DNA of 64,000 nt from Fragum whitleyi (Eukaryota > Mollusca > Bivalvia > Cardiida > Cardiidae): contig OX411556.1 in assembly GCA_948146395.1 (NCBI GenBank), forward strand, positions 28,071,653 to 28,135,652, in the 5' to 3' direction. The notes below the pieces were generated by a model. That model was given only the letters and a program-made list of their open reading frames with translations. It had not been told where the DNA came from and searched no databases. Position 1 is the first letter of the stretch; each line of letters starts with the position of its first letter. Below are positions 33,475 to 43,800 of this stretch, piece after piece. The translations under genes and the position numbers were made by a program.

Positions 33475-34060
33475 GGTCATTGGCTGGATTACACAGGCTG
33501 ATCAGGGTCGATAATTTAAGGATTTATCGGATTTTTGGATTCTGTAATATATTTTTTTTTCTATATTCTGATGAAATTATTCTCCAAAACTGACCTTCGG
33601 AATACGTCTACTCAATCGTTTGGTCTTTTGCAAACATTTCTTTTTTATTTCTAAGAATTATTCTCATCGACAAGGTAGTTTTTCGCTTTGACTCTGTTAT
33701 ACGCTTAGTTTTTCTTTATTCGTTTTGTTGCTCGTAATTTCATGATTATGATAAAAAATATATCATGTCAGTAAGATCGTTTCGTTGATAATTGTCATTA
33801 TGGAAATAGATCTAGTATACGACCAAATATCTGTGTCGATTCGCCATGTGAAAACTGGTCGTTAAACGAGGGGAATCAATTTTCATATATGTCCAAAGGC
33901 AGTGAATTTAATTCAATTTTTACGGATGTTTACGTGACTAATTTAGCCGGGGATTGTTCTTGCCGAAGTAGTATTATTACACTAGATTTCCCCTATGGAA
34001 TATTGGGGACATTTTGATAAATGGTAGGGTTTTATAATGGTTAATATAAAATCGGTCGGA
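33475..34060. other. stretch without gene
   Basis: Nothing recognised. Confidence 0.5.
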
Positions 34061-34086
34061 TAATGACAAATCTGAATTTGTTGATG
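34061..34086 (+). repeat. 26 bp flank repeat, left copy
   Basis: TA then ATGACAAATCTGAATTTG and TTGATG, identical to 34795-34820 on the other side of the MITE-A. Far longer than the TA duplication expected for such an element. Confidence 0.9.
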
Positions 34087-34796
34087 TACAGTTAAAGAAC
34101 ATCGTGAAATTGACAAGATGAGTGATTTTGGAATGAATTTGGAATCATCGGAAAATGAATGAGCGTGTGGAGCGAGTTTTGAGTGAAATTAAAGGGAGGT
34201 AATCCAATATCGCTAATTTTGTTCAGGCTGAACAAAATTGGCGATATCAATATCTCCCTTTAATCAAATATGCATAAAAAAGTCCTGTAAATTCTTCTTA
34301 TTTCTTCAAGAACCAGTTTGAATGGGTTATTACGTCGCTTTCAACAATTTCGCAGTTATATCGCGACGGCCGGAGCACCTAACAATGGATTCCTGGTATT
34401 TCTTTCACCTGTACTACCATTACATCCTTTCCTAGCCTCCGACTGCTATCTCACATAGGTTTACGATTATCTACCCATTGGTGAGAGACAAACGTCGGAA
34501 AGGATATTTGCCGCCACCGGGGATCGAACCCACGACTTCCAGATTGGAAGTCTTATGCCTAACCAATCTTCAAGAACCAATCAGACGCTAATAGTTTCCA
34601 TTATGTCAGTGAAATCGCAATTTTTCCCATTTATATTTATTTTGAATGTAGCTGTTGATTGTATACTTTTTAGTCATTTTGAGCGTTTTTGATAGATTTG
34701 AGTGAATGTTTTGAATTAGTGAATGGAGCGCTGAGTGAGTGATTTAGAATGGTTTTGATTGAGATGACTGTCAATTTCACTATGTAACTAACTGTA
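34087..34796 (+). mobile_element. MITE-A copy 15, carrying a SINE
   Basis: Complete forward copy, TACAGTTAAAGAACATCG to AACTAACTGTA. The core at 34193-34265 is almost perfect. A SINE interrupts the right half (34316-34566); without it the element is about 446 bp. Confidence 0.9.
34316..34566 (-). mobile_element. SINE nested in MITE-A, with target duplication
   Basis: Minus-strand SINE, body and box B kept, about 25 bases of the tRNA 5' end missing. TCTTCAAGAACCA lies on both sides (34303-34315, 34567-34579), a 13 bp target duplication typical of LINE-driven insertion. The SINE is therefore younger than this MITE-A insertion. Confidence 0.9.
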
Positions 34797-34820
34797 ATGA
34801 CAAATCTGAATTTGTTGATG
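34795..34820 (+). repeat. 26 bp flank repeat, right copy
   Basis: Right counterpart of 34061-34086; it begins with the TA that closes the MITE-A. Confidence 0.9.
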
Positions 34821-35470
34821 TTCGTATTCGTGACCCTTTATGTCACTCAAACAATACAAAAAATGTCGCATGAGTGCGAAACTCCATTGCATTTGTTACG
34901 CTTTATATATAGATCGCTGATGTAACGAACAATAATTTACAAACAAATATACATGTATGATTGTTTGGCTAGAAATAATTCATATAATAGATAAAGATGT
35001 ACAAGTGAGAGAGAGCGAGATCGCTCAGTATGATTAGTATCGACACTTTTCGACCAATTCAGACCTATTCCTGAAAGACCAAATTTTTAACGTCTCAGTT
35101 TTAACTTCTCAGTATTTGAGATATCAATACGATTTTAGAACATTCTTGTTTTTTTCTACAATTCAAAGAGCACCAGTCATGTAAATTAGTTCGGTAAAAG
35201 GCTGTTCAATATTACTCTGTAATTTCGCTTAACCAGGAACTCGGATGACGGGTCACGGAGAGCCAATTACCGATTTTAAATGGGTCGTTTTTATACGCTC
35301 AGCTGGCTAAAAGTCAATGTTCTAGGAATTTACGGTGGTATTTTTGAGACAATAAACCTTGTTTCTAGAGAAAAAAAATCTAATCTTTGAATGGGTTAAG
35401 GAATTTTTTGTTCCTTTGCAGGTTTTTGGTTTTATACCCCGCTAAAAACTTTTTTCTGCTATCTAGGTAC
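34821..35470. other. stretch without gene
   Basis: No gene or shared repeat recognised. Confidence 0.5.
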
Positions 35471-35471
35471 T

Positions 35472-35688
35472 ACCCTGCGTTCAAGCTGAAAATGCAATAG
35501 GAAAGGTAAAGAAATAAAACAGACCTTACATGTGCGTTGGTTCTTAAAACGGGAAACTTTTTTTTATATAAATGAATATATATAAATGAATAAATATATA
35601 TATATATTTTCAGCTTGAACGCAGGGCAATATATAAATGAAAATATATATATATATAGGCAAACGTTTTGCCCTGAACGCAGTGCTAG
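35472..35688. repeat. inverted repeats with CCCTGCGTTC ends
   Basis: ACCCTGCGTTCAAGCTGAAA at 35472 is answered by TTTTCAGCTTGAACGCAGGG at 35608, and a third arm GCCCTGAACGCAGTGC lies at 35672. A (TA)n tract lies between. The end motif is shared with the foldback at 49175-49310. Confidence 0.65.
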
Positions 35689-35696
35689 TTTTATAT

Positions 35697-35756
35697 AATT
35701 AAAACATCGTGAAATTAACTCTCATTCCGATCAAAACTTTTCTTAATCGCTCGACA
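35697..35756 (-). mobile_element. MITE-A copy 16, end fragment
   Basis: AAAACATCGTGAAATTAAC and CCGATCAAAAC...AATCGCTCG; only the terminal ~60 bases remain. Confidence 0.6.
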
Positions 35757-36150
35757 ATTATCAATTCCCCGAACCTCGTTAGATTTTTTTCATACAAAAC
35801 ACTTAGTACGTATTAGATGTACCAAATAAAATGATCACAAAAAAACTATTTCTCGTGGCAGAAATATTCGCGGTAAGTCAGCTATTTGGCTCCGAGGGTT
35901 TTGTTTCCTAAGAATATCATTCCGAGACATTGACAGTTTGCCCTTCCCCCGAGATACTCTGGATATCAAATGTCTTTTGCCGAAGTGAATCATTTATATT
36001 CATTTTGTCCCCTTGAAAAAGTAGCAGATTATAAAAAAAAGTGTTACCGTATCTTCAGGATAATAAGCCGCGGCTTGGCTGTTAAAAAAGTTTAAATTTT
36101 CACTGGTGTGGCTCATACGCCGGTGATACCTACTCGCCTATTTCGTATGT
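35757..36150. other. stretch without gene
   Basis: Nothing recognised. Confidence 0.5.
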
Positions 36151-36166
36151 CTAAATGGACATTTTA

Positions 36167-36442
36167 GCCGCCACCATAGCGCAGTTGATTAGGCATAAGA
36201 CTTTCAATCTGGAAGTCGTGGGTTCGATCCCCGGTGGCGGCAAATATCCTTTCCGACGTTTGTCTCTTACCAATGGGTAGATAATTGTAAACCTATGTGA
36301 AATAGCAGTCGGAGGCTAGGAAAGGGTGTAATGGTAGTACAGGTGAAAGAATTACCAGGAATCCATTGTTAGGTGCTCCGGCCGCCGCGATATAACTGCA
36401 AGATTGTTGAAAGCGGCGTTAAACCCATTCAAACAAACAAAA
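36167..36442 (+). mobile_element. SINE with 16 bp target duplication
   Basis: The best preserved copy: head GCCGCCACCATAGCGCAGTT, box B GGTTCGATCCC, body, and tail GTTGAAAGCGGCGTTAAACC then CAAACAAACAAAA. CTAAATGGACATTTTA flanks it exactly (36151-36166, 36443-36458). This fixes both ends of the family and shows a ~276 bp full length. Confidence 0.95.
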
Positions 36443-36458
36443 CTAAATGGACATTTTA

Positions 36459-36785
36459 TTGGAAAAATAATCTTTAATATGTTATAAATGGAAGGTAAGT
36501 GTATACAACGGTTGTGAAATTGTGAAGGTTCTCCCATATTGAGAAAGGCCTTCATTTAAAAAAGTGAAAACGAACTCGATCATGAAATCATGAATCAGTA
36601 ATCCTCTAATTTAAACTAAATCAATTGATTCATTGTCTTACTGTGAACATAAGCTTAACAATTAGGGAGAGACACAAGGTGTTATAAAAAAGTTGTAGTT
36701 GTAACGTTTGAGTCTCACAGCATGTTGAACATCAAACATTAGTTTCATTGTGGTGTTTTTGTTTTTTTTGTTGTTGTTGTTTTAA
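36459..36785. other. stretch without gene
   Basis: Nothing recognised except a TTG run at 36767-36781 next to the following element; an ACA/CAA run lies just beyond its other end (37238-37258). Confidence 0.5.
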
Positions 36786-37229
36786 TGCCCCTGCATCAAA
36801 TAATTGTGGGCATCTTATTTAATTGTTGTCCATCTGTCTGTCTGTCAGCAAAACTTAACCAAAAACTTAACAATGCAAGATACTTTAAGGTTTTCTGAAA
36901 AATGCTCATATTCGGCTTGATGTTATACATGAATCTCTTTGATCCACATCTGCTTATACCAAGGTCAAGGTCATGTGACAAAGTCAAGGTCATTTGTCAA
37001 GGTCAAACTTTGAAAAACTTAACCCAAAAACTTAACCTTGCCAATATCTTCAAGCCTATTCAAGATACAAAGCTAATATTTGGCATGATGATAGATCTCA
37101 ATGATCCGCATCCGCTAGTACCAAAGTCAAGGTCATGTGACAAGGTCAAGGTCATCTGTCAAGGTCAAACTTTGAAAAAAAAAAGGCCGTTACGGGGGCA
37201 TTCGTGTTTCACAAACACAATTTTTGTCT
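36786..37229 (+). mobile_element. HLE-3, two core units
   Basis: Decayed 5' palindrome (GCCCCTGCATC...GTGGGCATC), short TCTG tract, first core unit diverged (from about 36870), second near the family consensus (from about 37040). The 3' part has GGGGGCATTCGTGTTTCAC, but the end reads ACAATTTTTGTC. Confidence 0.75.
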
Positions 37230-37869
37230 AAAATTAAAAACAACAACAACAACAACAAAAAATAAAAAAACCCAAAAAACATTGTTTTATAGTTTCAGTA
37301 TTAATAAAACACAATTTCACTCCTCTATCTAAAATTTTGGTTGCTTGAGATAGAATATTGTTTCATTGAAAAGAAGGTGAAGAGAAATGAACCAGTGAAA
37401 ATGTGACGGAGAAAATATTTTGGAGTTGTGTAATATTCTACTAAAACTAGTGGACTTTCAACCTAGCAAGTTAAAAATTGAAAAAAAAATACACAACTTA
37501 TTTATTTAGTCAATATTCTTATTTGGGTCATTACATTGTAAAAGGGTAAGAAATCCTGATGTAGAATAAATGTTGTTATTTTTTTTTTTCTTCTTTCTTT
37601 CCTTGTACCTATTAAGTTTCATTATATTTGAATATAGATGTAATCAATCAAGTACTTGTCTGTTCTGTGAGATACCGTAAAATTCTAATGGAGCCCAAGG
37701 TCTTAAAAAAACAAAAAAAAAAAACCTTTACAATAGTCAAAATGTTTTTTTTTTTTTTTTTTTTTTTTCCAAAATCTCGAAGCCTCTAATAAAGGCGCAT
37801 ACCCACAAAATCATGGTCACCATAATTTAACAGATATTTTATATTTTGTGCAGATAATGTTCTTTTTTT
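37230..37869. other. homopolymer-rich stretch without gene
   Basis: Several A- and T-runs (24 T near 37745). GCCTCTAATAAA near 37790 recurs near 38298, of unknown meaning. Confidence 0.5.
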
Positions 37870-38167
37870 ATGCCCCGCATCGATAGATCGGGGGCATATT
37901 GTTTTACTCATGTCTGTCTGTCTGTCTGTCCATCCGTCCGTCTGTCTGTCCATCCGTCTGTCCGAAAACTTAACCTAACCTTGCCAATAACTTCAAGCCT
38001 ATTCAAGATACAAAGCTAATATTTGGCATGATGATAGATCTCAATGATCCGCATCCGCTAGTACCAAAGTCAAGGTCATGTGATAAGGTCAAGGTCATCT
38101 GTCAAGGTCAAACTTTAAAAAAAATGCCGTTACGGGGGCATTCGTGTTTCACAAACAGATCTTGTTT
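37870..38167 (+). mobile_element. HLE-3, one core unit
   Basis: ATGCCCCGCATCGATAGATC, TCTG/TCCG microsatellite, one core unit, hairpin GTGTTTCACAAACA then GATCTTGTT. Confidence 0.85.
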
Positions 38168-38210
38168 TAGTTTTTTTTTTTTTTTTTTTTCATTGACTTG
38201 CCAGATATGG

Positions 38211-38282
38211 ATGGCTCGGCATATAGCGGTTGTAACTGCCTATATGTTTATAGGCAGTTGTGGCTGTTTTGTGCTGAGCCAT
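38211..38282. mobile_element. 72 bp foldback element, copy 1
   Basis: ATGGCTCGGCATA pairs with TGCTGAGCCAT; centre ACTGCCTATA and TATAGGCAGT. A second copy lies at 50196-50267. Confidence 0.8.
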
Positions 38283-38649
38283 TGATATTTGGTGTAGCCT
38301 CTAATAAAAGCCTATCCATTTCTAAAGGAAAAGTGATGACTCTATCAGAACCTAGAGTTCCATTGGAGCTTTTGTGATATACTCAAGGATTTCATGACAC
38401 TCATTTGGTGAGAGAGGGTTTAGCTTTTTTTTTTTTTTTTTTTTTCATCTCTTTCGGAATACAGACCTGGCTGATTGCCTATCTGTCTAACTAATTTCTA
38501 ATTGACACCTTTGGGCCTCTCTTGTCTGATGGGTCTCATGTGGGTTTTTTTTTTTTTTTCATATGTGTAGTGTGAAGTGTGAATATATTATCATAAATGT
38601 ATTGTGATCTCAGGAACCAAATATACGCTGAATTAGTTTACCTACTGAT

Positions 38650-41600
38650 ATGGATATGGTTAGCTTTGATAGAAGAAAATTAAAAAATGTATTTTCAAGT
38701 CAAATTAATATTTGTTGTTATAATGTTAATGGTTTGTTTAATCGTGTAAATGGAATCCGCAGTTGCAAATTAGATGATCAGGAATTCACTAAAATGTTGC
38801 TTTATGATATTGTTGTATTAACTGAAACTCATGCATGTAATCAGGATATTTTAACCCTTGATGGTTATACATGTATATCTAATTGTCGTTCTGAATTACC
38901 TAGCAGATTACGTGGTGGGGTAGCTATATTTATAAGGCAATCAATTAAAGCTGGTATCAAAGTGATAGATGTGTCACATAATGATATGATATGGATAAAA
39001 TTGTGTAAGAAATTTTTTAACCTCAACAAAGATTTGTTCATTGGAGGGCTTTATATTTCTCCAGTTAATTCTGAATACACGAAAAGAACAAGTGTTGACA
39101 AAACTATCTTTACTAAATTAGAATCTGATATTGTAAAATTCCAGCAAAATGGCTCTGTTATGATCATTGGTGATTTCAATGCACATATAAATATTGAAGA
39201 CTTAGATTTTATGCCAAATGATGAAGATGATATGATCTCAGATGGAATTTTGGATAACCTCAACATTGATAATTACCATACTGTTAGAAATACTTCTATC
39301 CATCAAACTACAAATGAATATGGTAGAAATATTTTGGAACTTTGCATAGGCTTACAGTTAAGAATACTTAATGGTCGTACCATCGGAGATACAACTGGAA
39401 AGCCTACTTATCATGGTTTTCATGGATCATCAATTGATGATTATTGTATTTGTAGTGCGGATTTCATGTATGCAATAAATAAGTTTAAGATTTTAGATTT
39501 TAATATTGTTTTTTCTGATCATTGTCCTTTATTGGTTGATATTCAGTCTATAGTATGTCATGAGAAACCTGAAATATTGAGAAAAGCTCCTATGAATTTG
39601 AAATGGGAGGACAGCCAAAGAGTAAATTTTGAACATAACATTGGCAAAATCAATAGGGCTAATTTTTATAATTCCTTCTTAAATATTTCTCAAAATCCAC
39701 TGATTTCTGTCAGAGAACAGGTAGATCTGATGGTGAATCACATGTCTTCCACTCTCCATGAGGCTGCTTTCAAAAAGCAAAAATGTAATATCAATTGCCA
39801 AAAAAAGGTGAAGAGGCGAAAAGCTAAGAAAAAGTGGTATGATGTTGATTGTGATTCGCATTATAGACATTTGAAACAGCTATCTCGCAAGTTAGCATCA
39901 GATCCATTTAATTCTACGTTACGTAACAGGGTTTATTCTGAACGTAAAGAGTATTACAGATTATTGAGGAAAAAGCAAAGATTATTTAAAGGAAAAATGT
40001 TAAGTGGTCTCTTGGAGAGTGAGAAAAGAAATCCTAAAGAGTTCTGGAATTGTGTAAATGATTTATTAGAAAAACAAAAGGCTGATCCTTCTTCTGAAAT
40101 ATCAGCTAGTACATGGACAGAATACTTCAAGTCTCTCATGAACATTGATTATGTGAATAATTTTGATGATGAATTAGCTTCTGAAACTTGTAATGTATTT
40201 GAAAGCTATGATAATACTATTATTAACAAAAGTATTTCTACTGATGAAGTTTTGAAAGCAGTAAAATATTTAAGACGTGGTAAATCTTGTGGTATCGATG
40301 AGATTTCAAATGAAATGTTGCATATGTCTGTACCAGTTCTTTTGGAACATTATACATTTATATTCAACCAAATACTGCAGAAAGGTATATACCCTTCATC
40401 ATGGAAAGAAAACATTATCAAGCCCATCTACAAAGGAGGTGGGGCTAATAATCCAAGCAATTATAGAGGTATCTCCATATCAAGTTGTTTTAGTAAACTT
40501 TTTACAAGAGTTCTGTTCAATCGGTTAGATACCTATATTGAGAGTAATCAAATTATTGGACCTGAACAAATAGGCTTTCGTAAAAATTGTCGCACTAGCG
40601 ATCACATCCTGACCCTGAAAACAATTATTGATAAGGCTTTTAAGCTTTCAAAAAATATTTATGCTTGCTTCGTTGACCTTAGCAAAGCTTTTGACACGGT
40701 TAACAGAAGTGCACTGTTTCACAAAATGTACAAGTACAATATTAAAGGTCCATTTCTTAACATTTTGAAGGATATGTATGCCTCTTTGTCATGTTGTGTG
40801 AAAACACAAAGTGGTCTAGGGGCAAGTTTTGAGACCAAAATTGGGGTAAAACAAGGATGTATATTAAGCCCTACATTATTCTCCTTATACCTTAATGATT
40901 TAGATAGCTTTTTTGATAATTCATGTGATCCTGTCACTGTAGATAATACATATGTGTCAAGCCTCCTATATGCTGATGATATTGTACTTATTTCTAAAAC
41001 TGCAACAGGACTTCAGTCAGCTATGAATAAGTTGGGAGATTTTTGTCTCTTATGGAATTTATCAGTTAATATTTCTAAAACAAAAGTTATCATATTCAAC
41101 AAGTCAGGTAGAGTTCTTAAAGGTTTTTCATTCAAATACATGCAAACAGAGGTTGAGATTGTACAGGAATACAAATATCTAGGTATCATTTTCAGAGCAT
41201 CCGGTGTTTTCACCCAAGCCATTAAGTACTTGTGCAACAAAGCACTAAAAGCAACATTTAGTATTAAAAAAGCTTTGGCAGGAGAAAACATGAATACTGA
41301 TTTATATTTGAAAGTGTATGAACATTGTGTCAAACCAATACTTCTATATTGTAGTGAAGTACTGTCTTTAGATTTTATTGTAAATAAGGATAATCTAATT
41401 AGTTTTGAACATAGATATGATCTGCTACAACAAGAAAAAATTCAAGTTCGCTTTTTGAAATCAGTCATGGGTGTAAACAAGTATGCAAGCAATAATGCAG
41501 TAAGATCAGAATTTGGAATCTTTCCTTTGGCTGTATACGGTTTGAAATATTCTTGTGCCTTTTGGACACATCTGATTAATTTAAATCAGAATTTTCTTGC

Positions 41601-42234
41601 ATACAAATCATATTTAGATAGTTGCTCCCTTTCCAAAGGTTTCGCAAGTAAATTTAAATTATTTATGAAGGTTATTGGATTTGAACATGTATGGAACAAT
41701 CACTTCACATTCTCCAAAAATAAACTGAAAAATTCAATTTATAACAAACTAAAAGAATCTTATGTACATTATTGGAAAAAATGTATGTTTGATGATAGCA
41801 ATAACAAACTTAGAACCTTCAGAACCTTTAAGATAAATTATGAGAAAGAAATGTATTTGCGCATAAATGATTTGCCCAGAGAACAAATTACATCATTAGC
41901 CAAATTTCGTGTAAGTGCACATAATCTTCAAATTGAAAAGGGTAGGCACCAAAAGAAACCTTTCATAGACAGAATTTGTCCTCTTTGTAAATCACAAGTT
42001 GAAACTGAAGCCCACTTCTTATTACAATGCCAGTCTTTATCAGATAGCAGGAAAATGTTCTTTGCTGAGGTAGAAGGCATCACACCTTCCTTTAAAATCA
42101 TGAATGATGATGATAAATTTAGATACATTTTACAAATCAAAGAATATGATGTGTTGCAAACTTGTATATCTTATGTTCACAAAATGTTTGAAGAAAGAGA
42201 TAATCTACTCGCAAAAACAGCTGCAAACTCTTGA
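38650..42234 (+). CDS. LINE endonuclease-reverse transcriptase polyprotein
   Basis: 1194 residues without interruption. It should nick target DNA and prime cDNA synthesis from its own RNA. The apurinic-type endonuclease runs over about residues 20-296, with the expected catalytic groups: CYNVNGL (23-29), TETH (58-61), IIGDFNAH (172-179), SIDDY (261-265) and SDH (289-291). The reverse transcriptase covers about 575-850: FVDLSKAFDTVNR (674-686), GVKQGCILSPTLF (732-744) and the catalytic YADD (774-777). A CCHC motif, C-x2-C-x8-H-x4-C, lies at 1110-1127 and is likely nucleic-acid binding. The start is well set because an in-frame TGA lies 21 bases upstream. The clade is not resolved: Jockey-superfamily groups (CR1/L2/RTE-like) are likelier than L1. 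All seen key residues are kept, so it may be active or very young. Confidence 0.95.
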   Translation: MDMVSFDRRKLKNVFSSQINICCYNVNGLFNRVNGIRSCKLDDQEFTKMLLYDIVVLTETHACNQDILTLDGYTCISNCRSELPSRLRGGVAIFIRQSIKAGIKVIDVSHNDMIWIKLCKKFFNLNKDLFIGGLYISPVNSEYTKRTSVDKTIFTKLESDIVKFQQNGSVMIIGDFNAHINIEDLDFMPNDEDDMISDGILDNLNIDNYHTVRNTSIHQTTNEYGRNILELCIGLQLRILNGRTIGDTTGKPTYHGFHGSSIDDYCICSADFMYAINKFKILDFNIVFSDHCPLLVDIQSIVCHEKPEILRKAPMNLKWEDSQRVNFEHNIGKINRANFYNSFLNISQNPLISVREQVDLMVNHMSSTLHEAAFKKQKCNINCQKKVKRRKAKKKWYDVDCDSHYRHLKQLSRKLASDPFNSTLRNRVYSERKEYYRLLRKKQRLFKGKMLSGLLESEKRNPKEFWNCVNDLLEKQKADPSSEISASTWTEYFKSLMNIDYVNNFDDELASETCNVFESYDNTIINKSISTDEVLKAVKYLRRGKSCGIDEISNEMLHMSVPVLLEHYTFIFNQILQKGIYPSSWKENIIKPIYKGGGANNPSNYRGISISSCFSKLFTRVLFNRLDTYIESNQIIGPEQIGFRKNCRTSDHILTLKTIIDKAFKLSKNIYACFVDLSKAFDTVNRSALFHKMYKYNIKGPFLNILKDMYASLSCCVKTQSGLGASFETKIGVKQGCILSPTLFSLYLNDLDSFFDNSCDPVTVDNTYVSSLLYADDIVLISKTATGLQSAMNKLGDFCLLWNLSVNISKTKVIIFNKSGRVLKGFSFKYMQTEVEIVQEYKYLGIIFRASGVFTQAIKYLCNKALKATFSIKKALAGENMNTDLYLKVYEHCVKPILLYCSEVLSLDFIVNKDNLISFEHRYDLLQQEKIQVRFLKSVMGVNKYASNNAVRSEFGIFPLAVYGLKYSCAFWTHLINLNQNFLAYKSYLDSCSLSKGFASKFKLFMKVIGFEHVWNNHFTFSKNKLKNSIYNKLKESYVHYWKKCMFDDSNNKLRTFRTFKINYEKEMYLRINDLPREQITSLAKFRVSAHNLQIEKGRHQKKPFIDRICPLCKSQVETEAHFLLQCQSLSDSRKMFFAEVEGITPSFKIMNDDDKFRYILQIKEYDVLQTCISYVHKMFEERDNLLAKTAANS

Positions 42235-42401
42235 GTTTCCTTTTATTTCAGTGTATTAATTCGGAGACCTTAGTATGAACCACGTATGTCCATCTTCTTG
42301 GTAAAGAAAACTTGCTTTTTACTAAACTTTGTTGACCCTTATTATGAAAATAGAGCAGATCTTCTTCGACGCAAATTGTTCATTTTGTCATTGTTTTCTG
42401 C

Positions 42402-42432
<31 letters not shown>

Positions 42433-42946
42433 GGAAATAAGATAAATTAATTATTAGATAAATATGAAAATAAAAATTGTTATCTGCTGCTTCTTTAAGT
42501 CTTTATAAGTCTTAGATTTCTTTATATATTTTCTTTATTAAAGGTTTTCAGTTTTATTTTTGTTCATAAACTTATTGAATGCAAACATATTATAATATAT
42601 GCATTTTTTAGGGTCATCGTTACCTTTATAATTGGTCATAGATACCGTGAAATTAATTATATATTATATATATATAAAAAAGATTATCTTTGGGCAAGTA
42701 TTATGAGTGTGATTCCTAAGCATAGCAATAACTGCATTCTTCTAGCTCTGATTGCAATGATTTTGAATTACATTATCATGATTTGACCCTGGCTCTCGAT
42801 ATGTATGCTGATATTTTATATCGGTTCTTTAATCTTAGATTATATACCCATCTGATATATACCTTTTGATATGTTCTGTCTTGTGTGTTTATTGTATGTA
42901 TGTTCTTGGTGACAATCCTATTACTGGATTTTTTAAACTAATAAAG
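42235..42946 (+). other. LINE 3' untranslated region
   Basis: No coding. Contains a ~19-base A-run near 42404, a TATA-type microsatellite at 42660-42676, and AATAAA just before the GAATTT tail. Confidence 0.6.
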
Positions 42947-42973
42947 GAATTTGAATTTGAATTTGAATTTGAA
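42947..42973 (+). repeat. GAATTT hexamer tail of the LINE
   Basis: Four tandem GAATTT units and a partial one mark the 3' end of the retrotransposon. Confidence 0.85.
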
Positions 42974-43040
42974 ATACTGCTTATTGTTCTTCCGTGTTTA
43001 ACCGTAGATGTGACAATGTCTAAAATTGTAAAGACTTTAA

Positions 43041-43197
43041 TGAAGTGGAACCGTAGTAGTTCCGTAATTCTTCGGCACTCATGAACTTTTACAATGTTGA
43101 CCGAGGTTTCCTAATGAAAATCATTAGGAAACCTCGGTTGACACTGTGAAAGTTCATTTCTTCGGTAATGTTGCGGAACTATTACGGGTCAACTACC
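43041..43197. mobile_element. MITE-B copy 3, complete
   Basis: 157 bp, the same length as copy 1, between TTAA at 43037-43040 and 43198-43201. The left end has changed to TGAAGTGG; the right end is intact (CAACTACC). Confidence 0.9.
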
Positions 43198-43201
43198 TTA
43201 A

Positions 43202-43690
43202 GTCACACAATCAAAAAATATCCAAGTAAAAAACACATATTATAGGCAACGGCTTTTACGCCTTTGCAACCTATCTGGGGATTTTTATGTCCTAAATAGT
43301 AAAAAAAAAAAGAGAGGACACATATGAAGGAAGAAAGCGTTTTCTAGCATCTATGTTACGTGATCCAAAAACAAAAGCTTGATATTCCTTTTCCAGCAAT
43401 TTGTTAATCTTAATCAATATGAAAACATTACTGCTGCCCATGACAAAAGAACTTGCAAAAAATTAGTTAAATTACTTATTGCCATGAACAAAAAATATTT
43501 GGACAAACTGATTTTTGGAAATAAGGCTTTGAACATCCGGGTTCTCTTTCATGGTCAAGATTAAAACTATTATTTATGAGCAATTAAAAAGATCATCGGT
43601 ATTTACCTAGCCGTTAGCAAAAACTCAACTGTGACCCTTGATCTGTCACGCAAAAATGAACAATCTCGGCGATTTGATTTTCGTCCCGTC
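43202..43690. other. stretch without gene
   Basis: A 61-codon frame at 43379-43564 has no recognisable domain. Nothing else seen. Confidence 0.45.
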
Positions 43691-43691
43691 A

Positions 43692-43800
43692 TACGAAAAA
43701 GGACCGTCGCTCACAACAGCCTTGACCTAGGTCGAGAGGTGGCGCATCGACTTCGTGGTCAAGAAGTCCCGAGTTCGACCCCCCCACCCCCCGAGGCGTT
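43692..43800 (+). mobile_element. possible second SINE family, tRNA-like head
   Basis: GAGAGGTGGCGCATCGAC resembles box A and GAGTTCGACCCCC box B, about 35 bases apart. The sequence after it is unlike the main SINE body. Only one copy is seen, so it could also be a chance match or a decayed tRNA pseudogene. The first ~20 bases (CCCGTCATACGAAAAAGGAC) resemble a MITE-C end. Confidence 0.4.

Larger units (their letters stand above)
38560..42973 (+). mobile_element. LINE retrotransposon, apparently intact
   Basis: A short 5' leader (start uncertain), one long coding region, a 3' untranslated region with an A-rich stretch (42403-42432), and a terminal GAATTT repeat (42947-42973) as tail. A short-repeat tail rather than a long poly-A is common outside the L1 clade. 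No target duplication was found, so the 5' limit is a guess. No separate first ORF is visible upstream. Confidence 0.85.

Noticed and set aside
36167..36240. tRNA gene
   Set aside because: Box A and B are present, but a SINE body and tail follow and a target duplication encloses the whole unit. The same holds for the heads at 5579, 32363 and 48742.
36902..37231. 109-codon frame with repeated SRSCDKVKVICQGQTL
   Set aside because: Translation of two HLE-3 core units; the peptide repeats because the DNA does.
43379..43564. 61-codon frame with a coding-like look
   Set aside because: No domain, no splice or start context beyond an ATG, and AT-rich composition like its surroundings.
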